NCBI RefSeq assembly: GCF_008329945.1
Contig: NZ_CP035807.1
Coordinates: forward strand, 1,178,001-1,242,000
DNA length: 64,000 bases
Origin: Thiospirochaeta perfilievii
GTDB taxonomy: Bacteria; Spirochaetota; Spirochaetia; DSM-2461
Direction of reading: 5' to 3'
Made by a program: the position numbers and the translations under genes. The notes below the pieces were generated by a model. The model was not told where the DNA came from. It was given only the letters and a program-made list of their open reading frames with translations, and searched no databases. Positions 18,316 to 29,700 of this stretch are shown here, one piece after another. Positions within the stretch are counted from its first letter, which is position 1; every line of letters starts with the position of its first letter.

Positions 18316-19152
18316 TTATGCAGCTGTAAGTTTCTCCGTAATCATCTCCCTAAATACAGTTGGAGGAAATCCACCTTCATTTACAGTACAAATCCTTTGA
18401 CGATTATAATATGTCATCACATATCTCCAGACTATAGTTTTTACTTCCTCTCTTTTCAACTTTTTAGTATTAATCTTATATACTTTCTCTTTTTTTAGAG
18501 TTGCAAAAAAACTTTCCATACGACTGTTATCATAGCATTTACCTACATCACTCATACTCTGAATAGCTTTAAATCCCCCAAGCGTATTTTTATATTTTTC
18601 ACTTGTATACTGCGATCCAGCATCACTATGGATGATGACTCCATTCCCTGGATTTCTTAACTTATATGCCTCCTTGACTGCATTTATACATAATTCTTTT
18701 CTCATATGACTATCCATAGCTAGACTTATTATTTCTCCTCCAAAACAGTCAAATATTGGAGCTACATACAACTTTCCATCAGAGCAAGGTATTTCTGTAA
18801 TATCAGTCAACCACTTCTCGTTTGGTTTAGAAGCTGTAAAATCCCTTTTGATAACATTATCCGGTCTATTTGCTTTTTTATCAGATTTTGTAAGTCCATT
18901 AGGGCTTCTTCTACTCTTATGAAGAAGATTTCCCTTCCTCATTGCTCTAATTACAGTTGATCTGGAACATTTTATTATACCTTTTTGCTTCAAAGCTAAC
19001 TGCATCCTCTCGATTCCATAATTCTCATTATCTGGATGTTCATCTAAAATCTCATGCATTTGGACCAGAAGAAGTTGCCATGCTTTAGGACGGTTTCTAT
19101 TCCTTTTCCATTTATAAAAACCCGTCTCACTGACATTTAGAGATTTGCACAT
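18316..19152 (-). CDS. IS3-family transposase OrfB (DDE integrase core)
   Basis: 278 residues from the first ATG; coding sequence without an ATG (PEEVTKKEIFAYIKDQSVEE) continues upstream toward orfA, so the natural product is probably an OrfAB fusion. Helix-turn-helix segment HPDNENYGIERMQLALKQKG is followed by KWLTDITEIP (Asp), VIIHSDAGSQYTSEKYK (Asp) and SRMESFFATLKKEKVY (Glu), the DDE triad, and YYNRQRICTVNEGGFPP at the end. Probably functional. Confidence 0.88.
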   Translation of the reverse strand: MCKSLNVSETGFYKWKRNRNRPKAWQLLLVQMHEILDEHPDNENYGIERMQLALKQKGIIKCSRSTVIRAMRKGNLLHKSRRSPNGLTKSDKKANRPDNVIKRDFTASKPNEKWLTDITEIPCSDGKLYVAPIFDCFGGEIISLAMDSHMRKELCINAVKEAYKLRNPGNGVIIHSDAGSQYTSEKYKNTLGGFKAIQSMSDVGKCYDNSRMESFFATLKKEKVYKINTKKLKREEVKTIVWRYVMTYYNRQRICTVNEGGFPPTVFREMITEKLTAA

Positions 19153-19217
19153 TTTTATAACTGGTATTGATTCTTCAACACTTTGATCTTTTATATATGC
19201 AAAAATCTCTTTTTTTG

Positions 19218-19493
19218 TTACTTCTTCCGGTCTTTGGCAAAAAAACCAAGAGCATCCTTTAAAATTTCATTAGCTTGCTTTAGCTCTTGAATCTCTTTTT
19301 GCATTTTTAGTTCTCTATCTGTCATTGGAGTTGTATCTTTTTGAACTACATTTATACTCTTTTTACTCCTGTTCCTTCTCCAACCTGAAAGTGTGCTATA
19401 CTTTACTCCAAGTTGATCTGAAGCTTTTTTTAATCCTATTTCATCAGATAATTTTAGAGCCTGATCTTTAAATTCTTTACTGTACGTTGTCAT
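19218..19493 (-). CDS. IS3-family transposase OrfA
   Basis: 91 residues: MTTYSKEFKDQALKLSDEIG and KKASDQLGVKYSTLSGWRRN form the helix-turn-helix, and ELKMQKEIQELKQANEILKD a coiled coil ending DALGFFAKDRKK. The codons for GFF contain a T-run that would let the ribosome slip by -1 into the orfB frame, the standard IS3 expression mechanism. Confidence 0.88.
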   Translation of the reverse strand: MTTYSKEFKDQALKLSDEIGLKKASDQLGVKYSTLSGWRRNRSKKSINVVQKDTTPMTDRELKMQKEIQELKQANEILKDALGFFAKDRKK

Positions 19494-19535
19494 TTATACC
19501 CCTTTATATTTTTTCGGATATTTTAGACTGCACTT

Positions 19536-22500
19536 TTATAATAATCCTCCATCATTCAATGTTTTTTCTTTCCTGACATACCCATAAGTGTTCCAATCTG
19601 TAGACTCAATCAATTTAATATCTGACTCATTTATACTATCACCGTCATTTGCTATCTCATATATCATCATAACATGCATACCTCCATATGTCCCATCACT
19701 TGCTGGAACCGCAGGTTCTGTAGGTGTTGCTTCTTTAGATTTATTACAATAGTAAAGTAGATCTCCTACTTTAATATCTGAAAAGTCATACTCTAAAATA
19801 GGTATACCCTCGTCATCAATACCTATTCGAACTTTCTCACCTTTTTTCTTAATTAGGTATGAGCTCCTATCATAATAAGGGTAATAAGTATCTATTCTAC
19901 TTTCTCCCCATGTTGCTGGAATAATATTCCCCCATATATGAGTGCCTTCTCCATACTTATTACCTAAATAACTAGCTGAATTCTTTACAAAACCTATACA
20001 ATCTGTACCAGCTGTATATCCTGCTGATATATCCTTAGGCCATGCACCACCTCCCATTTGATCAGAAACATTATTAGATAGTGAAGGTAGATAAGCATAG
20101 TAATCTTTCCCACTGATTGTTTTCTGCTCACCAGTAATCGATTTGATTATTGAATCTAGAGTTAGTGGATAATTACCTTCTTCATCTGCTTCGGATAAAG
20201 TCGAAAGTGTATATTTTGTAGAACTATGGATATAGTTAGCATATAACTCTTCAGGTGCAGTTGTTGAATCCCATGTTAGTGTTACTTCTTGTAAGTTGCT
20301 AGTACCACCAGCAACATAGTCTCCGTTTTCTTTAAAGTAGTAATTGAGTAATTTTCTCTGATTATCTGTTTTAAAGTTGAACTCAAAAGGTCCATCCATT
20401 CCAATCCAATCATAAGCGACTTTGTTAGCTTGGTTTACTCCTGCACTATGATTTATTGACCAGGTTGATGAATTTATAGAGATTACACTCTGAGTACCAT
20501 TACCTTGTTCTAACTTGTTATCATCTGTTGATATATTGGTTATATCAAAATCATCCTGTTTATCATGAAATTCATTTACAAGCTTTTCAAAATCATAAAC
20601 TCTATTCCACTCATTTGGTCCATACCATATACTCTCTTCAGTATCCATTACCTGAGTTGATGTTAGAAACCTAGTTTTTACATCTTCTCCTACTTTATAT
20701 TCACCCATAACTTCTTCAGCATCTTCTTTAACTGGAGGAGCATTCCATGGAAAGTTATTATTCCAGTCAGCTTCACCTTTACCTTCATTTATGTAAAGAT
20801 TCGCTCTCCATATCATTTTCTTATCGTATAACGATATGTAATCATGAACTTTTGTTTTTCCACTAATCTCATAGTTATTCTGTAGAGCAAATCTAAGTTG
20901 AAGATCATCACCTGCTCTTACCTTCTCATTTATAGGTCTTATTGAGAATTGATTATATAATGTATTAGTTTCTCCATAAACAGTAAACTTTAACTGGTTA
21001 GATTCTACAGCTAACTTAAAACCATCTTTAACCTGTCCCAATGAGTTCTTAAATATATCTTGATTGTATTCTATATCATAAGGACTTTTACCCTCTTCAT
21101 GATTAGTAATATTACCTTTTAGAGTAAATGTAGCAAGAAGTATATGATTTACTCCATCAGTAGCATAAAACTTATATCCCTTACCTTTATTTCTATATAT
21201 ATTAGACTTATCAGCTGTAATTGCAGCTAATTTTTCACTATCATTAGTAAATGTTCCCCTCATATTAGTATTATACGGATCAAGAGGAGGTAATATCGTT
21301 ACATTTCGATCTTCTTCTTTTAACTTTTCAGGATCATCCCCATAGTTACCTTTAATTTCTATTTTCTCTATAATTAAAAGTTCACCAGTATTAGGAATTA
21401 AATTGATCTCATCACCATTAACACTTTTATAATCAACTTCAACATCTAACTCAATTAACTCAGTATCAAAGAACTCAAAGTTATCATTAACATATGAAAT
21501 GTTGTCACCTGAAGTTGTTGGTTTAACTAACATTCTTCTTAGGTGATATTTTTTCTCTTCACCAGGTTTAGCAAAACCTCCATAGACACCTTCCTCAGAT
21601 AACCAGACACCTACATTAGCCATTCTAAAACCACTGTTGATAGATACTACTAATATTTTCTTCATATAATCTTCAACAGTTGAGTTAGAATCTAGACCTG
21701 TAAAGTCAGCAGATATTATTACACCAATCATTGGTTCTTTGTTAGTGTAGTTAACCAGTATGTCTCCAGGTCTAGCCATTGATAGATCTGGTAGTAGAAT
21801 CGTAGATCTCTCTAAGTCTGCCTTTGTAAATCTATATGGTTTCTTAAGTTGATCATTAATATCTAATACATGGTAGCTAGGATTTTTCTGGATATAGTTT
21901 GCATCTAACTCTTCATCTATTTTAGTGTTAAATACGTTTAGGTAATCACCTGCTATATTAGTCATGGTAAGAGAACCCATAAGTAGACCTAATGAGTCAA
22001 CACCTGCTGATTTATTAGGGTGGTAAAGACTATTTTGATCAGTAGAATACAGTTGTTCTGTCTCTGATCTTACACCAGGTAGATATGGTTCTATCTCATA
22101 AAATGTAGAATCTATACTTGGTAGAGCTGTTTCATATTTACCAGCACCAGCATCTTTCTTTAATGTAATTCCCGCTTCTCTATATAGATCTATCTCATCC
22201 ACATAACTATCGTAATATGAACTTGTTGCCATAGTTGTTGAAAAAGTACCATTTGCAAATGCTGGATAGTTATCCAAGGTATATACATCCCCTATATACT
22301 TCTCCATCAACCATCTTCTAGCTAGATTCTGTTTATATAATTTGTAGTTAAATGTTTTAGGTGTATCTATACCCATAGCAGAGTATGCTATTGGGTTACC
22401 CTGAGAGTTACTATAAGGAGATGTAATTAGGTTTTTATCATATATTTTACCTAATGGAGAGTTTTCTTCAACTACACTAGGTCTATTGAATATTTTAACC

Positions 22501-23792
22501 TCACCATTAAAGTAATTATTTGATCTGTTTGACACATTAAGTAAAGCTCCGTTAACCCACTCTTTAACTTCAACTGAGTTTGTAGCATATACTTTATAGT
22601 CAGATTTATTATTCTCATCTTCCGATCTAACACCAGGAGTATACTCTAGAGCCCATGTCATATACTTAAGTGCTGACTCTGCAATATCAATTCCCTCTTG
22701 TTCAGTAACTTGTCTGTATTGGTTGTAGTTATACTTTATCTCATCTGTATTGTTTTCATTAACTTTCTTATTTATTAAATATGATAGTACAGGTTTTGAA
22801 CTCTTACCATTCTCCACTTCAGTTGCAATATAGTTAAGGTATATAGCTATATATGGGTTCTTATTACCATATATCGAGTCAAATGATTTCTCATTTATAT
22901 CTAAGAAAGGTAGTTTAGCTGTTCTATTTGAGAACTCCTCACTCAATTTACTTATTACACTCTCTTTTCCTAGAATAAAGTGGGATGCAAAAGCTGCTTT
23001 AAACTTATTCTGATGCTTTAATAGTTCATAATATTTATCATTAAAGTTCTCAGCGGTTATATAATCTGATACAGATGGAATACTGGATGAGTTAATATCA
23101 CTAAAAAGTGCTGTAGCATTATCTATAAAATTAGACCTCTCTGCTGTTTCTGTAATACCAGTTACATTACCACCAGCATCTTCATTCTCTGTTATAAAGA
23201 ATGTGGATAAGAAGAAAATAATTTGTTGTTCATAAGTTAGAGTACTATCATCACCAAAGAATGAATTAAAAAATTCTTCTTCACCACTAAAAAAGTTAGG
23301 AGAAACATTCGTATCAATATTATATACTTTTCCACTCTGGGTTATAGTCCATACAGTTAATTTTACTTTGTTTAGAGATGTATCAACTGAGACTTCAACA
23401 TCTCCATTTGAATTAAACTCAGCAAACAGTGCACTGTCTACTTCAACTGTACCCTTAGAAGTTGTTGATTCCTCATCATTTATAGTAATAGTTTTAGTCT
23501 CTGTGGTAGTAATTGATGTAAGTTTTTGTTTAAGTTCAACATTATCATAAATAACATTACCATCTTGATCATATAACGTATCACCGACCTTCACTATTAC
23601 ATATTTAACAGCTTCATCTTGATCTAAGTTATGAAACTTATAGACTATTTTACCGTATCTGTTCTCTGCAGAAACTGCTAGTTCTGCTTTACCATCATCA
23701 CTCTTTGCAGTTTCTGAACCACTTTTTCCAAATAACGAGAGAGACAGAGTTATCATTGTAATTAGTAGTAGTATTCTTTTTATGTTTTTCAT
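19536..23792 (-). CDS. Full-length secreted NlpC/P60-like multidomain protein, module 1
   Basis: 1418 residues, the only copy with a proper start: ATG overlaps the TAA of the giant upstream gene (TAATG) and encodes a signal peptide (MKNIKRILLLITMITLSLSL). Residues about 25-170 look like a beta-rich domain; from 280 the shared module sequence begins (SEEFSNRTAKLPFLDINEKS). Three papain-like units can be seen: near 597 AGVDSLGLL (Cys lost), near 1120 AGVNQANKVAYDW (Cys lost), and near 1260-1370 AGTDCIGFVKNSA, VGDLLYYCN, MHVMMIYEI with Cys and His retained. NlpC/P60 enzymes cut or transamidate peptide bonds, often in peptidoglycan; here the substrate is unknown. An IS3 element removed the last residues (after LNDGGLL). 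Confidence 0.8.
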   Translation of the reverse strand: MKNIKRILLLITMITLSLSLFGKSGSETAKSDDGKAELAVSAENRYGKIVYKFHNLDQDEAVKYVIVKVGDTLYDQDGNVIYDNVELKQKLTSITTTETKTITINDEESTTSKGTVEVDSALFAEFNSNGDVEVSVDTSLNKVKLTVWTITQSGKVYNIDTNVSPNFFSGEEEFFNSFFGDDSTLTYEQQIIFFLSTFFITENEDAGGNVTGITETAERSNFIDNATALFSDINSSSIPSVSDYITAENFNDKYYELLKHQNKFKAAFASHFILGKESVISKLSEEFSNRTAKLPFLDINEKSFDSIYGNKNPYIAIYLNYIATEVENGKSSKPVLSYLINKKVNENNTDEIKYNYNQYRQVTEQEGIDIAESALKYMTWALEYTPGVRSEDENNKSDYKVYATNSVEVKEWVNGALLNVSNRSNNYFNGEVKIFNRPSVVEENSPLGKIYDKNLITSPYSNSQGNPIAYSAMGIDTPKTFNYKLYKQNLARRWLMEKYIGDVYTLDNYPAFANGTFSTTMATSSYYDSYVDEIDLYREAGITLKKDAGAGKYETALPSIDSTFYEIEPYLPGVRSETEQLYSTDQNSLYHPNKSAGVDSLGLLMGSLTMTNIAGDYLNVFNTKIDEELDANYIQKNPSYHVLDINDQLKKPYRFTKADLERSTILLPDLSMARPGDILVNYTNKEPMIGVIISADFTGLDSNSTVEDYMKKILVVSINSGFRMANVGVWLSEEGVYGGFAKPGEEKKYHLRRMLVKPTTSGDNISYVNDNFEFFDTELIELDVEVDYKSVNGDEINLIPNTGELLIIEKIEIKGNYGDDPEKLKEEDRNVTILPPLDPYNTNMRGTFTNDSEKLAAITADKSNIYRNKGKGYKFYATDGVNHILLATFTLKGNITNHEEGKSPYDIEYNQDIFKNSLGQVKDGFKLAVESNQLKFTVYGETNTLYNQFSIRPINEKVRAGDDLQLRFALQNNYEISGKTKVHDYISLYDKKMIWRANLYINEGKGEADWNNNFPWNAPPVKEDAEEVMGEYKVGEDVKTRFLTSTQVMDTEESIWYGPNEWNRVYDFEKLVNEFHDKQDDFDITNISTDDNKLEQGNGTQSVISINSSTWSINHSAGVNQANKVAYDWIGMDGPFEFNFKTDNQRKLLNYYFKENGDYVAGGTSNLQEVTLTWDSTTAPEELYANYIHSSTKYTLSTLSEADEEGNYPLTLDSIIKSITGEQKTISGKDYYAYLPSLSNNVSDQMGGGAWPKDISAGYTAGTDCIGFVKNSASYLGNKYGEGTHIWGNIIPATWGESRIDTYYPYYDRSSYLIKKKGEKVRIGIDDEGIPILEYDFSDIKVGDLLYYCNKSKEATPTEPAVPASDGTYGGMHVMMIYEIANDGDSINESDIKLIESTDWNTYGYVRKEKTLNDGGLL
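21437..23035 (-). repeat. 1.6-kb homology arm, copy in the full-length gene
   Basis: Partner of 15487-17088. The match ends upstream at about 23035, where module 2 passes into hairpin repeat e, and downstream at about 21437, where both proteins read FFDTELIELDV before diverging. Module 6 begins at the equivalent of that same downstream edge. Confidence 0.8.
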
Positions 23793-26700
23793 TATCTGTT
23801 CCCCCGATCGCTTGGTCGAGCAGGAACTTGTTCCGACCAGACTCTCATACTGTTTGTTCTGTGGTTGTACTTATTCTTCTTGTCTGAGTTAAACCAGTCT
23901 AACTCGGGGAAGTAATGGTCTGGGTTCCATTGGTACCACTTCATGTCTTTTATTACTCTCCTGTTCTCTAGTTTGGTAATAGTTGTTTCTATTGGTTCTT
24001 CTACCCTGGTTACTTCTAGTTCAAGTAACTGTAGGTTTTGTGAACCAGTTATTGTTAGCTTGTTATCTACTACGTCTGCAGTTAGTTCTATATAAAAGTA
24101 TCTAGATTGTCTCTCTGTAGGTATCTCTGTTTTAATACCCTCTATAGTTATAGATTGTTTATCGTACCTTACTATTGGACCAACTAGAGCTTTAACCCTG
24201 TATAACCCGTTATTTACAAGGTATTCAAAGGAGTCACCATCTTCAAAGGCGATATACTCTTTGGTTATCTTGTTATTACTCCAGTACTTACCCTCTGGAA
24301 TATCTATGTAAGTAGTCTCACCAACTCTATGTCTATAGTCCTTGTTAAAACCGTAGAACCTACCGTTTTCTTGTTCTTGGTAAGTTGTTACCAGGTTTTG
24401 ACCAAAGTCAAAGGTTTCTGTAGTGTAGTTATCAACTATGTTTAGAGTTGTTGTAGACTCTTTAATATAATCTTGGTAGATATTAAAGCTAGAGGTTATA
24501 GTCGTTAGCCCTGTAATGTTAGGTAATAACTGGTTATTTGTTATTGTTCCGTTATCTACAGACCAGTTGATGTTAGCTTCTATCTCTTCATTGTTAAAGT
24601 TTATTACTTTGTAGTTAATAGGTGTTGGTCTATTGTTTAGTACCTGTGAACCAGAAACAGGTTCTAATATCTTAACTTCACCACGGTTAATTACGTTGTA
24701 AAATCTACTAGTAGTTATAGTGTCAGTTATTGTTGGGTCTACTGGGTTATTAGCTTCAACCTTAACAATTAGTTCTAGAGTCGTATCCTCATCTACATAT
24801 GGTAAGTTGAACTCACCACTAAAGTTAGAACCTAGTTCTACCTCTTGGTTATCCCCTAGTTTGTAAGACCATGATCTATTTATCTGACCTTTAATGTTAG
24901 ATGCTGAGTACCAGTTAAAACTTAAAGGAGTTAGATCTTTAGAAGGGTTAGGACTAAAGATAGTTAAGTCTGCAGCTAAGTTTCTCTTAGCAATTACTAT
25001 GTTTGCACCACCCTGTTGCCACATTGCTGTTCCTGTAATAGTTGCATAATTGTCTGCTGTAACAACTCTGTGGTAGATGTCCGCCCCACCTACAAAGGCG
25101 TACTGGGAGATATCTACATCACTATCTACTAGTGTCCAGGTATCATCTAGCTCTAGTCTGGAGTATTTGTTTCTAAGAACATATAGGTCGATAGTTGTTC
25201 CTGCTGTTATTGTTATGAACTTTTTATCCCAGGCATATTTATCATTGTAGTTACCTACAAGCATCTCTCCACCTATTAAGTAGTCAGGTAGAGACTCTAT
25301 TTTGTTATACTTACCAAACTTTTTCTCGTTCCCTCTGTTTTTAAAGATATATAGTGGATCTCCAACTTGTACATCCCTATTAACATATCTATTACCACTA
25401 CCCCATGAGTATTTGAACTCTTTAATTAGGTCTACAGGTTCTACATCAGATAGATCAAGAACTATAGCGTTCCAACCAGAATCCCTACCAGCGTTATCTA
25501 CAGACCGGAATGTAATATCATACATAATCCCAGCAGGTAGGTTAATTGGGTCTAAGTAGTTTTGAACATCAGCACCATTAACTCTGTACTCTATTCTATT
25601 AACCCCACTATATGAATCTGTAGCACTTAAGTAGACTGTACTAAACTCATCATCTTCGTAGATCTCATACTCTATTGTTGGATTATTAAGGTCTATAATT
25701 CTTTCGTCAGTTTTTATCTCTTCTAGGTTTCCAGCTCTATCCTCTGCATACCATGAGAATGTGTAATCACCCTCTTCAGTAATCTCTACAGCTCTACTGT
25801 AGATATGTTTATCCCCATTTAACTCATAGTGAATATACTCTACTCCGCTAGTTTCATCTGTTGCAGATAGGTTGTAGATTACATTAGATATAGTGTAACC
25901 GTTTAATCCTTCTTGAGCTGTTATTAGGTTTGTAGTAACAGGTATTGAGGTATCAACTTTAAAGTATCTAGACTCTGTTAATCCTCTTAGGCCGTTAGAG
26001 TCTACACCGTAACCAGAGAATGAATATTCACCATCTGGTAGGTTTAGCCCTTCTGTGTAGTTTTTGAATATGGAACTATTGTACTTGTAGTTGCCCTCTT
26101 TAACAAAAGTCTCAGGATCGTTGATGTTTAGTTCTACTATAGGTGTTGTTCTGTAGTAGTCGTTGTTACCATCAGGTGTTGCTGGGTTAGACACAATTGT
26201 TGTAGTTGGAGAGAAGATATTATCTCTACCGTTGTAACATGTAACTACCCCAGCCTGATCTATAGTGAATAACTCTTCACCTACTATTACAGCATCATGT
26301 TGTGGTTCCTGAATTGTCCAGATGTTCTTACCGTTGTAGATGTTTTTAGCCTCTAGTCCTCTATCTCCTGCTACAAAGAACTTCTCTTTAGCAGATATTA
26401 TAGTCCCACTAATTGTAGGAGTAGTTATCTCCTTATCTAAGGTTGTTTTGTTATAGATATGGGTTAGACCATCAACTAAAATTAAGATGTTTTTATCAGT
26501 TAGAACTAGCTCTCCATCTGTTAGTATGATCTGTTTTGTTACTACTTGTTTGTAGTTCTCATCTAAAATTGTTAAATCACCAATTTTTGATAGTAAGACT
26601 ATGTTATTAGAGTCTGTTACAACCTTTTCTATATCTGCTATAGAGTCGTAAACCTCTACCCAACTGTTCTCTACTAGTAGTTGTAGGCTACCTTTACCTG

Positions 26701-29700
26701 TTCTGTAAAGTTGGTTTTTAAACCAGATAGTGTTGTCTAATGTTATATCTAACTGGTTAGTTAACTGACCATCTGTTAGGTTAATGACTAATGTCTCAAC
26801 TTCTGTTTCCAGTAGTAGGTTAAAACCATCTGTGGAGAAGTTTGTAACACCATCTCTACTCCACTTCTTATTACCTAAACTCACTTCCCATGCAGTAAAG
26901 TTATTATCTTTATCTAATGTGAATAGGGTTTCTGAGCTATAGAAGTAGTCAGAGAACTCACCATCTATAGTGTATAGAGGCATACCTGATGTTGCTGATA
27001 GTACGTTTATACCGTTATCCCCTAGGGCGAAGACTTTGTTGTTACCAATTAGAATCTTAGTAGCCATTTGCTGTGTCTTTGTATTCCATTTAACTCTGTT
27101 ATCAGCTGGTGATGGTGTTGGGTTGTATCTAGAGTTACCACCATCTTTACCAGATAATGACCAGGAGTTCTCCTCAATTGTTATTTTAAACTCTTTAGTT
27201 ATAACTCTACCTGTTTCATCTTTTGCAAGAACTACAACTATTTTATTCTCAGCACCAAAGTTTGCCTTACCAGAGATTAATCCTGACTTAGATAGGGTTA
27301 ATCCTGCTGGAAGGTCGTCCTCTTCCTGGAGTGTGTACTGGGTTTCACCTTCACCGTTCTCTGTTATAAGTTGGAAGCTAGAGTCGACACCCTCCATAAA
27401 TGATGGGATAGACTGGGTAGTGAATACGAATGCATCACCGACCTGTACCTCAATAACCTTCTCTACTCTAATATCACCATCGGTACCAACTATTGAAATT
27501 GGGTATGTTCCATTAGGAATTGAGTGGGCCAGTGTTATAGATAGTGTAGTCTCACCATTTAGTTTAAGGTAACTATCTGCAATGTAGGCTGTAATAGCCT
27601 CTGATTGGTTATCTACTTCTAGGTTTACATACTCTGAGTACCCAGAAATAACAACATTAACATCTTTAGACTCACCTGGTTGCATTCTATAGTCATCATC
27701 TTCTGGATATATCTTGTATCCTCTCTCTTTAACATGTAGGGATATAGTGTTAGAAGTGGTTGTTCCTTCTACTACTCTAATATCACCACTTAGAGTTGAG
27801 TTTGAAATTTTGATTGTTAGGATATCTAGATCTCTTCCAGTTACTTCCTGTTTAGTATCACCTATATAAACTTCTGAAGTTTCTGAGAAACCAAACCCAA
27901 AGATAGATAACTCATCACCTGTTAGTATTGAGTAGTTAGATAGGGATGAAATCGTTGGATTTATGGTGTTGTTTGTAACCTTAATCTCAGCTCGTATACT
28001 GTTATCTTCTATATCATCTATTGTAAAGAAATAGGTTCCAGGTTCTGTACCTGTTGGAACATCTATTAAAATATCTTCAAGTGTATCTGCTAGAACATTT
28101 GTAGTATACCAACTACTACTCCAACCCTCAGGAAGGTTATTAACAGTGAATGGGACACTACTGTTAAAATCATTTAACCCAGAAAGAGAGAAAATTAGTT
28201 TTGTAGAATTACCAGGATTAACAACTGAGTATCCCTTGAATGTTGCGATACTCCATGTAGGACCTTCAACTTCTACATCAATTGTGTTCTCTTCACCACT
28301 TGGGGATACAACAGTTATTGTTCGATTTCCCTGTTTCGTATCAAATGGAACATCCGCAGCTAGTCGTCCAAATGTTTTATCTTTAGTAGGAAGCTCTACA
28401 CCATCTAGTAGTAGTTTAGTACCATCCACAAAACCTGAACCGTATATCTCAAAGTTCTTGGTTTCACCTTGACTCCATATCGCTGGAGATACTGAGTCTA
28501 ACATTACAGGAGGATGGGTAACTTTTAATGTCAAAGGTATCTCTATTTTGTTATCCAAATTACCCATATTGTTAATAGTTAATATGTAACTATAAGTTCC
28601 AGGTACTGTATAACTATTTGTAGCTATAGTATAGTTTAGAGTCTCATGTCCACTGGTAATATCTATTAAACTATTATCTAATTTTGGATATATTCCCCAG
28701 GATTGACCTTCTTCGTACTGCTCTGGTGTTAAGCTGTTAAATTCACCTGTAATAAAATCGTAGGAGGAGTTTGTTGTTGTTGGAAAATCTACAATAATAT
28801 CAACTGTATCTGTAACAGAATCCCCTACATTTGTCTCTAGTATTATTGAGTCTCTCTCTGTTCTTATATTATTTAGATTTTCAGTGACATCAGCCAAAGA
28901 TATCTCTTTAGCAATTGATTGGGCACCATATGCACCATTAGAGTCTTTTGCTTTTATTGTTGCTATATAATCATCTTTTTCTAGTCCAGGTATTGTAAAT
29001 TTAGTCATCTGGCCTAGATAGAAATCTTTACTTACACCACTATTTTTATTAGTTAGAGTTAAACTATAACCAGCTACTCTTACACTATCTAGTTTGTCAA
29101 AGCTAACAACTAAGTCCCCATCTTTTGTTTTAGATAGTAATATATTATCTACAGCAGCTAGAGGTTCCTTATAGTTGTTAATTAGTAGTGAACCACCAAT
29201 AAACTCTATTAAGTTAGCGTCTATACCGTTATCTACAGATACATAGATATAATTTTCACCATCTACTAAAGTTGAAGGATCAATTTTTGTTGAAAAACTA
29301 CCATTAGAATCTAATGTTGTCTGAGCTATCTTGTACCCTGTAAATTCATTCATATCTTCTCTTGCGAACAACTCAACTGTTTGACCTTCCTCCATTCCAG
29401 TAGTTGACCCGGATACTGTTAAAGGCTCTGTTATATATCTATTTGTGTAACCGAATGTATCAACAAATAGTTCTGGCTGTTTCTGGTTTCCAAAAACTGT
29501 AACACTATAACTATCATCAGATGGCATGTTATCTACTCTTAAAGTCCAGGAACCAGCTTGAGGTTTATTTACAATAAAGTACATACCCCACTCTGTTCTG
29601 TCTACAGTTACATTAGGGTCTGCTACAGTATACTCTGTTCCATCAGCAGCTATTGCTGTTAATTCAGGATCCCCTTCTCCGTAGTTTACTAAGAATATTA

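Larger units (their letters stand above)
18285..19534 (-). mobile_element. IS3-family insertion sequence (1250 bp)
   Basis: Ends carry inverted repeat AGTGCAGTC / GACTGCACT (18285-18293 and 19526-19534). It contains orfA and orfB on the minus strand, in the same orientation as the host gene. It is a different subtype from the IS3 at 9718. No clear target duplication is visible. The insertion removed the last two dozen or so residues from the 1418-aa frame. Confidence 0.85.
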
